From assembly GCA_018883305.1 (NCBI GenBank), contig VEQI01000174.1:1-7171 (forward strand): a stretch of 7,171 nucleotides of DNA, written 5' to 3'. Made by a program: the position numbers and the translations under genes. This DNA is from Limnohabitans sp. (GTDB lineage: Bacteria > Pseudomonadota > Gammaproteobacteria > Burkholderiales > Burkholderiaceae_C). Positions 1-6,121 of the stretch are shown one piece after another. Numbering within the stretch: position 1 is the first letter of the stretch; every line of letters begins with the position of its first letter. The notes under the pieces were generated by a model. It was not told the origin of the DNA. It saw nothing but the letters and a program-made list of their open reading frames with translations, and made no database searches.

Positions 1-177
1 AATCAAGGGATAGCGCTGGGCAATGTCCCCCTGCATCATCAAGGTCACCACCGGCACCACCAAGCCAACGCTGGCAGCTTCCAGCAAAGCGGAAAACACC
101 ATGGCAATCACCAACAGCAAGGCATGCCACCGCTGACGCGGCGTCAGCAGGCTGATGATGCGTTTCAGATAAGGCAT
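1..177 (-). CDS. ABC transporter, N-terminal fragment (PglK/Wzk-like lipid-linked oligosaccharide flippase), cut by window edge
   Basis: Only the first 59 codons are present; the reading frame runs off the left edge without a stop. It begins MPYLKRIISLLTPRQRW, a short cytoplasmic, basic amphipathic stretch, followed by a hydrophobic segment at about residues 18-51 that contains SALLEAASVGLVVPVV. A motif of the form ALLE-x-x-(S/G)VGL-(I/V)-x-P at the first membrane helix is typical of fused permease/ATPase exporters of the PglK, Wzk and MsbA type. These move lipid-linked saccharides across the inner membrane. The start lies 5 bases after the stop of the ColD-like gene and has no clear Shine-Dalgarno sequence, so translation is probably coupled. 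The position at the end of a sugar-nucleotide operon fits a flippase role in place of Wzx. The ATP-binding domain is outside the window, so the subfamily is an inference from the N-terminus alone. Confidence 0.62.
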   Translation of the reverse strand, partial: MPYLKRIISLLTPRQRWHALLLVIAMVFSALLEAASVGLVVPVVTLMMQGDIAQRYPLI

Positions 178-182
178 GCGGA

Positions 183-1349
183 TCAGATCGATTGCAACGC
201 GACAATGGCCTCGCGGATGGGGTAGTGGTGATTGCCGATGAAAAGTCCCAGCTGGTCGATGTGGTCAGCGTTGCGCAATTCACCGTGCACTTCCGCGTCA
301 AAGTGCTTCACCACTTCGTTCTTGGCAAAGTTGCCCGCCACAATGGGACGAGACTCAAAGCCCAACTCGTTCAAGCGGCTCAACAGTTGCCGACGAGTCA
401 TCTCCACACCCGGACGGATCACCAGGGAAAAACCAAACCAACTGCTCATGCCCGTTTCGCGCTGAATCATCAAGGCCGGGTGGTTGGACATCATCTCTTG
501 CAGCAAAGCGCCGTTTTGACGACGATTGGCGATAAGCGATGGCAATTTTTTGACTTGCTCAATGCCCAATGCGCCCTCCATCTCCAGCGGACGCACGTTG
601 TAGCCTGGCAGCACAAAGCGGAATGACTCTTCAAACGGATCATCACTCTTGGTGCCACACACCCGGTTGTGCTTGGGCAAGTTGCGGGTCCAGCCGTGGG
701 CGCGCAAGCAAAGCAGGATGTGATGCAGCTCTTCGTCATCGGTGACGATGAGCCCGCCCTCCATGGTGGAGATGTGGTGAGAGAAAAAGGAGCTGAAGCT
801 GCCCATCACCCCAAAGGTGCCGGCCTTGCGCCCTTCCAGCTCTGCGCCCATGGACTCACAGTTGTCCTCCATGAGCACGATATTGCGGCCCTGGGTCAAT
901 TCACGAATGGCGGCAAAGTCGTTCGGATTGCCCAGCAGGTTGACCGCAAAAATGGCGCGGGTTTTGTCCGTGATGGCCGCTTTCAGTTGCACCAGGTCAA
1001 AGTTGAGCGTCTCCAGGTCAATATCTACGAATTTGATCTTGAGTCCGTACTGTTGCAGCGGATAGTACGTGGTGCTCCAGGACACGGCAGGCACAATCAC
1101 CTCGTCACCGCGCTGCAAACGAAGCGCCGGGTTCTGGGTATAAAAAAGCGCAGCCACCATGAGCAGGTTGGCCGATGAGCCCGAGTTCACCATCACGCAA
1201 TGGCGACTGCCGATGTATTGGGCGAATTGGCGTTCAAACTCTGCCACGCGCGGCCCCATGGTGAACATGCCAGAGCGGATCACCGCTTGCATCGCTTCTT
1301 GTTCTGCCTCATCCCAGGTGGCAGTGGCCAAGGGGTATTTGTAGCTCAT
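183..1349 (-). CDS. colD: GDP-4-keto-6-deoxy-D-mannose 3-dehydratase (ColD-like, PLP-dependent aminotransferase fold)
   Basis: This 388-residue protein belongs to the DegT/DnrJ/EryC1/StrS aminotransferase family and has about the length of E. coli ColD. Visible landmarks are NSGSSANLL (55-63), the DEVIVPAVSWSTTYYP block (82-97), EDNCESMGAE (161-170), whose Asp162 should contact the PLP ring nitrogen, and SHHISTMEGG (190-199). In ordinary sugar aminotransferases the residue six before the EGG glutamate is the lysine that binds PLP. Here it is His191. ColD is known for exactly this Lys-to-His change, which turns the fold into a dehydratase that removes the C3 hydroxyl, using PLP/PMP with glutamate as amino donor. 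The expected product is GDP-4-keto-3,6-dideoxy-D-mannose. The start overlaps the stop of the upstream SDR gene as ATGA, with purine-rich GAAAGAAG just upstream. The gene lies in an operon with gmd and a GDP-fucose-synthase homologue, which fits colitose synthesis. A GDP-perosamine synthase is unlikely because the lysine is missing. Confidence 0.88.
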   Translation of the reverse strand: MSYKYPLATATWDEAEQEAMQAVIRSGMFTMGPRVAEFERQFAQYIGSRHCVMVNSGSSANLLMVAALFYTQNPALRLQRGDEVIVPAVSWSTTYYPLQQYGLKIKFVDIDLETLNFDLVQLKAAITDKTRAIFAVNLLGNPNDFAAIRELTQGRNIVLMEDNCESMGAELEGRKAGTFGVMGSFSSFFSHHISTMEGGLIVTDDEELHHILLCLRAHGWTRNLPKHNRVCGTKSDDPFEESFRFVLPGYNVRPLEMEGALGIEQVKKLPSLIANRRQNGALLQEMMSNHPALMIQRETGMSSWFGFSLVIRPGVEMTRRQLLSRLNELGFESRPIVAGNFAKNEVVKHFDAEVHGELRNADHIDQLGLFIGNHHYPIREAIVALQSI

Positions 1350-2296
1350 CGGGCCGCTTCTTTCAGGTAAAAGTCATACGTCTGGGCAATGCCTTCACGA
1401 AGGCTGGTGCGGGGCTTCCAGCCCAGCGTTGTCTGGCGGGACACGTCCACCAGTTTGCGTTTCATGCCTGCGGGCTTGGAGACATCGTGCACAAATTGAC
1501 CTGACCAGCCGATAACGTCCGCCACCGTCGCGTAGTAGTCATCGATGCTGTGGTCGTGCCCCAAACCCACATTGCACAAGTCCGGCAATTGATCAAACAC
1601 TTGCAGCGCGTGAAAAATGGCGTCGGCCAAATCGCCGGCATACATGAACTCTCGTCTGGCCGTGCCATCACCCCAAATGTCCACTTCGAGCAAGCCCTGG
1701 GTCTTGGCGCGATGGATCTTGGCAATCACGGCCGGCACCAGGTGTGAGCGCTGAGGATCGAATTTGTCGTGTCGACCATAGAGGTTGCAGGGTATCAGCG
1801 TCTTGTAGTGGTACTGGGGGTCTTCACGTGTGATGTACTGGCACAAGCGGGTGGTGAAGATTTTGGCGATGGCATAGCCTTCGTTGGTGGGCTCCAGCTC
1901 CCCTTTGAGAATCAAGTCTTCGGTCAGGGGGTTTTGTGCATCACGCGGATACATGCAAGAGCTGGAGAGGTTCAACAAGCGCTTCACGCCTGCCGCGCGA
2001 GCCGCCAGCACCACATTTCGCCCCATGTCCGTATTGCGCACCAGAAAGTCCACCGGGTGCGCCATGTTGGCCTGAATGCCGCCCACTTCTCCGGCGGCAT
2101 GGACCACCACATCTGGGCGCCATTGGGCAATGTAAGCCGTCACAGCCTGCGCGTTAGTCAAATCCAGTTCGGCGCGGCCGGGAGCGGCAATGTCCCAGTC
2201 CTGGGCGCGCGCATGTTCCAGAATGTTCTGCCCCACCATGCCACGCCCGCCCGTCAAGAGCAGCTTGCGTTTGACTGTCATCTGTCCACCGCTCAT
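1346..2296 (-). CDS. colC: GDP-L-colitose synthase / GDP-L-fucose synthase homologue (SDR epimerase-reductase)
   Basis: This 316-residue extended short-chain dehydrogenase/reductase resembles GDP-L-fucose synthase (Fcl/WcaG) and its close relative ColC. The NAD(P)-binding motif TGGRGMVG lies at 15-22. SSSCMYP (111-117) supplies Ser112 and Cys114, NEGYAIAK (138-145) supplies Tyr141 and Lys145, and SHLVPAV (184-190) supplies His185. The Cys and His match the acid/base pair used for epimerisation in Fcl, and the Tyr/Lys pair serves C4 keto reduction. Because the next gene is a ColD-type dehydratase and no second reductase is present, the likely reaction is C5 epimerisation and C4 reduction to GDP-L-colitose. 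Sequence alone does not exclude GDP-L-fucose. The start overlaps the gmd stop as ATGA but has no Shine-Dalgarno sequence. An internal ATG at 2281 (residue 6) is preceded by GGTGGA and gives a start (MTVKRKLLLTGG) closer to Fcl, so the true start may be there. Confidence 0.85.
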   Translation of the reverse strand: MSGGQMTVKRKLLLTGGRGMVGQNILEHARAQDWDIAAPGRAELDLTNAQAVTAYIAQWRPDVVVHAAGEVGGIQANMAHPVDFLVRNTDMGRNVVLAARAAGVKRLLNLSSSCMYPRDAQNPLTEDLILKGELEPTNEGYAIAKIFTTRLCQYITREDPQYHYKTLIPCNLYGRHDKFDPQRSHLVPAVIAKIHRAKTQGLLEVDIWGDGTARREFMYAGDLADAIFHALQVFDQLPDLCNVGLGHDHSIDDYYATVADVIGWSGQFVHDVSKPAGMKRKLVDVSRQTTLGWKPRTSLREGIAQTYDFYLKEAAR

Positions 2297-3375
2297 TCGT
2301 GGTAGTTGTAGGGCACAAAGCCGTGCTGCTTGACCAGTTCATCCCGTTCGGCGGATTTCAGGTCTTCACGCACCATCTCGGTCACCAATTGTTCAAAACT
2401 GATCTTGGGCGACCAACCCAGTTTGTTGCGCGCCTTACTGGCGTCCCCCAACAAAGTTTCCACTTCGGTGGGACGGAAGTAGCGTGGGTCCACACGGACA
2501 ATGGCTTGCTCACCCAGGTAGCCCACTTCATCCACGCCTTCGCCTTGCCAGCGGATGTGCATGCCCAGTTCATGGGCGGCCGCGTTGACAAAGTCACGCA
2601 CGCTGTATTGCACACCAGTGGCAATGACAAAGTCTTCGGGCTGGTCTTGTTGCAGCATCAACCACTGCATTTCCACATAATCCTTGGCGTGACCCCAATC
2701 GCGCTTGGCGTTCAGGTTGCCCAGGTACAAGGCATTTTGCAAGCCCAGTTTGATGCGGGCCAGGGCACGGGTGATCTTGCGCGTCACGAAGGTTTCCCCA
2801 CGGATGGGGCTTTCGTGGTTGAACAAAATGCCGTTGCAGGCATACATCCCGTAGGCTTCGCGGTAGTTCACCACAATCCAGTAGCCATACAGTTTGGCCA
2901 CGGCGTAGGGGCTGCGCGGGTAAAAAGGCGTCGTCTCTTTTTGTGGCACTTCCTGCACCAAGCCGTAAAGCTCAGAGGTACTGGCCTGGTAAAAGCGTGT
3001 CTTTTTCTCCATACCCAGAATGCGAATAGCTTCCAGGATGCGCAGCACGCCCAAGGCATCCGAGTTGGCGGTGTACTCGGGTTCTTCAAAGCTGACGGCC
3101 ACATGGCTTTGTGCGGCCAGGTTGTAGATTTCGTCGGGCTGAACCTGCTGAATGATGCGAATGAGGGACGACGAGTCCGTCATGTCACCGTGGTGCAGAT
3201 AAAAGGGCTTGCCTTGCTCATGCGGGTCATGGAACAGGTGATCAATGCGGTCGGTGTTGAACAAGGAGGTGCGGCGCTTGATGCCATGCACCACATAGCC
3301 TTTGTCCAGCAACAGTTCGGCCAAATAAGCACCATCTTGTCCGGTCACGCCGGTGATCAACGCAATTTTTTTCAT
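2293..3375 (-). CDS. gmd: GDP-mannose 4,6-dehydratase
   Basis: Gmd converts GDP-D-mannose to GDP-4-keto-6-deoxy-D-mannose, the branch-point intermediate for fucose, rhamnose, perosamine and colitose. The protein has 360 residues, normal for the family. It shows the Rossmann motif TGVTGQDG (8-15) and the family blocks NLAAQSHVAVSFEEPEYT (85-102) and ASTSELYG (131-138), with catalytic Thr133 and Glu135. SPYAVAK (155-161) provides Tyr157 and Lys161, and NHESPIRGETFVTRKITRA (186-204) is characteristic of Gmd. The ATG follows the manC stop directly (TGAATG), with GGAAG about ten bases upstream inside the end of manC. The end overlaps the next gene as ATGA. It takes its substrate from the ManC product encoded just upstream, and its product feeds the ColD-like enzyme. 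No substitutions of key residues were noticed. Confidence 0.96.
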   Translation of the reverse strand: MKKIALITGVTGQDGAYLAELLLDKGYVVHGIKRRTSLFNTDRIDHLFHDPHEQGKPFYLHHGDMTDSSSLIRIIQQVQPDEIYNLAAQSHVAVSFEEPEYTANSDALGVLRILEAIRILGMEKKTRFYQASTSELYGLVQEVPQKETTPFYPRSPYAVAKLYGYWIVVNYREAYGMYACNGILFNHESPIRGETFVTRKITRALARIKLGLQNALYLGNLNAKRDWGHAKDYVEMQWLMLQQDQPEDFVIATGVQYSVRDFVNAAAHELGMHIRWQGEGVDEVGYLGEQAIVRVDPRYFRPTEVETLLGDASKARNKLGWSPKISFEQLVTEMVREDLKSAERDELVKQHGFVPYNYHE

Positions 3376-4848
3376 TCAGTCATGTCTTCCGTAATGATCT
3401 TCCAGTCGAACGATGTCATCCTCACCCAGGTAGCTGCCTGATTGCACCTCGATGATTTCAAGCGGCGCCGTTCCGGGGTTAGAGAGCCGGTGGACCTCGC
3501 CCAGCGGGATGTAGGTGCTCTGGTTTTCTGTGAGCAGCAGGGTTTTGTCACCGCACACCACTTCGGCCGTTCCCTTGACCACCACCCAGTGCTCTGCACG
3601 GTGGTGATGCTTTTGCAAACTCAGGCTGGCCTTGGGCTTGACTTGAATGCGCTTGACCTTGAAGCGGTCACCTTCGTCCACGCTGTCATACCAGCCCCAG
3701 GGCCGGTAGACCTTTCGGTGCGACACGTGCTCTTCCCGGCCGCTGGCACTCAGTTCTCCCACGATGGCCTTCACATCCTGGCTGCGTGAACGATCAGCCA
3801 CCAGCACGGCATCAGCGGTTTCAATGACCACCACGTTTTCCACGCCCACCACACTCACCAGTCGGTGCGATGCGTGTACCAAGGTGTTGCGAGTGTCAGT
3901 GGTCAGCACATCGCCCACCTGGGCATTGCCGCTGGCGTCTTTGGGCAGAACGTCCCAGACTGCACTCCATGCACCCAGATCATTCCAGCCCGCTTGCAGT
4001 GGCACCATTTGGATCGGGAAAGCACTGCCAGGACAACGCTCAAGCACGGCGTAATCCACGGAGTCTGCAGGTGTGGCAGAAAATTCTGCTGTGTCCGGGC
4101 GAACAAAGTCGCCCATGCCCAATTGATCTACTCGGCGCTTGGTCCAGGCAGCGCTGACCGACTGGTGAATATCTGGCCGAAAGGTTTCAATGGCCGCTAA
4201 CCAGACCGATGCCTTGAGCACAAACATCCCGGCGTTCCAGTAGTAAGTGCCTTCATCCACATAACGCTGGGCCGTGGCCGCGTCGGGCTTTTCCACAAAA
4301 CGCTGCACCGCCATCACTGATGCATCCGCCTGCGGCTGCACCTGGATGTAGCCATAGCCCGTTTCTGCATGATCGGGCAACACGCCCAGGATCACGATTT
4401 GCCCGGTGGCTGCCTGACGGACCGCCGTTTGAACGGCTGCAGTGAAGGCACTTGGTTGGGTGATGGTTTGATCCGCGGGCGTCACCACCAGCACGGGATC
4501 CGTGCCCTTTTGCCTGGCCGCCAACGCTGCCAGGGTCAAGGCCGGAGCGGTGTTGCGACCCACGGGTTCGAGCAGTGCAGCGCCCAGAGGGATGCCTGTT
4601 TCTCGGAGTTGCTCCGTCGCCAGGAAGCGGTGATCTTCCCCTGTGACCACGGAGGGAGGCAGCACATGCAGGTCCGCACTGGTCAATCCGGCCAGACGTT
4701 TGACCGCCTGCTGAAACAGGCTGTCCTCACCCGTCAAACACAAAAATTGTTTGGGAAACCCGGTACGTGACAACGGCCACAGCCGCGTTCCTGATCCGCC
4801 ACACAGGATGACCGGTTGAACCTCTATGAGTGGTGAAGTCGTCGTCAT
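3376..4848 (-). CDS. manC: Mannose-1-phosphate guanylyltransferase / mannose-6-phosphate isomerase (bifunctional)
   Basis: This 490-residue type II PMI-GMP enzyme would make GDP-mannose from mannose 1-phosphate and GTP. It would also interconvert fructose 6-phosphate and mannose 6-phosphate if the cupin is active. The N-terminal nucleotidyltransferase has GGSGTRLWPLSR (17-28), PKQFL (32-36), LEPVGRNTAPAL (93-104) and FVEKP (184-188). The C-terminal cupin has RPWGWYDSVDEGDRFKVKRI (382-401), the metal-binding HHHRAEHW (414-421), PLGEVHRLSNPG (448-459) and a final SGSYLGEDDIVRLEDHYGR. I chose the ATG at 4848, which overlaps the galE stop as ATGA and has GGAA five bases upstream. An in-frame ATG at 4899 would add 17 residues unlike the family and extend further into galE. 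A phosphomannomutase is still needed to link the two activities, and none is in this window. Confidence 0.95.
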   Translation of the reverse strand: MTTTSPLIEVQPVILCGGSGTRLWPLSRTGFPKQFLCLTGEDSLFQQAVKRLAGLTSADLHVLPPSVVTGEDHRFLATEQLRETGIPLGAALLEPVGRNTAPALTLAALAARQKGTDPVLVVTPADQTITQPSAFTAAVQTAVRQAATGQIVILGVLPDHAETGYGYIQVQPQADASVMAVQRFVEKPDAATAQRYVDEGTYYWNAGMFVLKASVWLAAIETFRPDIHQSVSAAWTKRRVDQLGMGDFVRPDTAEFSATPADSVDYAVLERCPGSAFPIQMVPLQAGWNDLGAWSAVWDVLPKDASGNAQVGDVLTTDTRNTLVHASHRLVSVVGVENVVVIETADAVLVADRSRSQDVKAIVGELSASGREEHVSHRKVYRPWGWYDSVDEGDRFKVKRIQVKPKASLSLQKHHHRAEHWVVVKGTAEVVCGDKTLLLTENQSTYIPLGEVHRLSNPGTAPLEIIEVQSGSYLGEDDIVRLEDHYGRHD

Positions 4849-5858
4849 GGGGATTCCAATCGACCCAACGATTGCTGAAAATGCCACGTGCTGGTACACA
4901 TGTCATCCAGGCTGAGTTGCGCCTGCCAGTTCAGCAATTCATGGGCTTTTTGCGGATTGGCATAACAAGCCGCCACGTCCCCAGGCCGACGAGGCGTCAC
5001 ACGATAAGGCACGGCCTGCCCAGAGGCACGCTCAAACGCACGCACCATCTCCAGCACGCTATAACCTTGGCCTGTGCCAAGGTTGATGGGGTGACAGCCT
5101 GGGTGTTGCTTCAAATAGTCGATGGCTGCGGCGTGCCCTTGTGCCAGGTCCATGACGTGGATGTAGTCACGCACCCCCGTGCCATCGGGTGTGGCGTAGT
5201 CGTTGCCAAACACTTGCAACTCGGTGCGTTGACCCCAGGCTACTTGCGCGATGAAGGGCATCAGGTTGTTGGGAATGCCGTTGGGGTTCTCACCGATGAG
5301 GCCACTGGCATGGGCTCCTACCGGGTTGAAATAGCGCAAACAGGCAATTTTCCATTTCGGGTCCGAGCGTGCCAGATCCGCCAAGATTTCTTCCACGTGA
5401 AGCTTGCTGCGACCATACGGATTGGTGGCGCCCGTGGGGTGGCTTTCCGTCAGTGGCAGAAATTGCGGCTCACCGTACACCGTGGCGCTGCTGCTGAACA
5501 CCAGCGTGTTCACCCCGTGCGCCTGCATGGCTTGCAGCACGCTAAGGGTGCCTTGCACATTGTTGGAAAAATACTCGACGGGCTTTTGAACAGACTCGCC
5601 CACGGCCTTCAGACCTGCAAAGTGCACCACTGCTTGAATGTCAAATTTTTCAAGCGTGTGTTGCACCACGGGCGTGTCACGCACATCGCCGTGTACCAGG
5701 GGCATGTCCAAGCCGGTGATTCGCCGCAACTGGTCCACCACCTGCGCATTGCTGTTGGACAGGTTGTCCAGCAACACCACCCGGTGACCCAACTGAGACA
5801 GCACCACTGCTGTGTGGCTGCCAATGTAGCCGGTGCCGCCAGTTAACAGAATGTTCAT
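4845..5858 (-). CDS. galE: UDP-glucose 4-epimerase
   Basis: GalE interconverts UDP-glucose and UDP-galactose with tightly bound NAD. The 337 residues match the E. coli enzyme (338) almost one for one. The NAD motif TGGTGYIG lies at 6-13, DNLSNSN at 31-37 and SSSATVYG at 122-129 with catalytic Ser124. NPYGRSK (147-153) contains catalytic Tyr149 and Lys153, at the same numbers as in E. coli. LRYFNPVGAH (174-183) and RDYIHVMDLA (230-239) are further family blocks. At the substrate gate, where E. coli has Tyr299, this protein has Cys298 in GDVAACYANP, as human GALE does. This points to possible extra activity on UDP-GlcNAc/UDP-GalNAc. It is the first gene of the minus-strand operon as far as the window shows. 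The ATG lacks an obvious Shine-Dalgarno sequence, the upstream bases being ATCAATCACTCT, but the N-terminus is canonical. Confidence 0.95.
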   Translation of the reverse strand: MNILLTGGTGYIGSHTAVVLSQLGHRVVLLDNLSNSNAQVVDQLRRITGLDMPLVHGDVRDTPVVQHTLEKFDIQAVVHFAGLKAVGESVQKPVEYFSNNVQGTLSVLQAMQAHGVNTLVFSSSATVYGEPQFLPLTESHPTGATNPYGRSKLHVEEILADLARSDPKWKIACLRYFNPVGAHASGLIGENPNGIPNNLMPFIAQVAWGQRTELQVFGNDYATPDGTGVRDYIHVMDLAQGHAAAIDYLKQHPGCHPINLGTGQGYSVLEMVRAFERASGQAVPYRVTPRRPGDVAACYANPQKAHELLNWQAQLSLDDMCTSTWHFQQSLGRLESP

Positions 5859-6118
5859 AGAGTGATTGATGCGGGCAAGCTACCGCCAGCCCAGGCCAGT
5901 TTGCGCCGATGAATTGGCATGGCGAAAAGCGATAAGCCGCATTTCAGGTTCAGGCACGAATTTTGCCACAGCAGGAACCCTAAATACGCCCTGCTTCACT
6001 CTGAAAATGGGGGGATGCAACCCTTCAAACGCTGGGGCATGGCTCACGTGCTGTCATCCCCTTGAATCCCTCAAACGTTCCTCCATCTAAGGCCTGTCGC
6101 CCCTTGGAGCAATGTCTC
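5859..6118. other. Divergent intergenic region between the galE operon and the TPR-protein gene
   Basis: This 260-base stretch must hold, or lie close to, the start signals of both the minus-strand operon and the plus-strand TPR gene. I find no pair of -35 and -10 boxes good enough to call on either strand. A weak plus-strand candidate is TTGAAT at 6062-6067 with CATCTA at 6084-6089. Small repeats are visible. CCCTTCAAACG at 6021-6031 recurs imperfectly as CCCTCAAACG at 6068-6077, and GGGGATG at 6011-6017 is the inverse complement of CATCCCC at 6055-6061. The 74-codon plus-strand reading frame at 5866-6090 has no ribosome site or recognisable domain and is not called as a gene. Confidence 0.5.
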
Positions 6119-6121
6119 ATG
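6106..6121 (+). promoter_or_regulatory. Ribosome binding site deciding the start of the TPR-protein gene
   Basis: GGAG at 6106-6109 lies nine bases before the ATG at 6119. That ATG gives a protein beginning directly with a signal peptide (MLKKAFQIFLLCL). The in-frame ATG at 6062 would place 19 polar residues ahead of the signal peptide and has no comparable site. The ATG at 6112 is in another frame. Confidence 0.6.

Noticed and set aside
183..1349. GDP-perosamine synthase or other sugar aminotransferase as identity of the PLP-fold gene
   Set aside because: The PLP-binding lysine needed for transamination is replaced by His191, as in ColD.
2299..3441. 380-codon open frame on the plus strand, antisense to gmd
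   Set aside because: It mirrors the gmd coding frame, is rich in His, Val and Gln without any domain, and has no ribosome site. gmd itself is unmistakable.
4849..4899. Upstream extension of manC to the ATG at 4899
   Set aside because: The extra 17 residues do not fit the family and would overlap galE more deeply. The ATG at 4848 has GGAA upstream and the ATGA overlap seen at other junctions.
4830..5846. 338-codon open frame on the plus strand, antisense to galE
   Set aside because: It lies almost exactly opposite galE, has shadow-like composition and no recognisable motif.
5866..6090. Small 74-codon plus-strand frame in the intergenic region
   Set aside because: No ribosome site, no domain and low-quality composition; it overlaps the signals of the divergent genes.
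6062..6118. Upstream start for the TPR protein at 6062
   Set aside because: It would bury the signal peptide behind 19 polar residues. The ATG at 6119 has a GGAG site and starts with a normal signal peptide.
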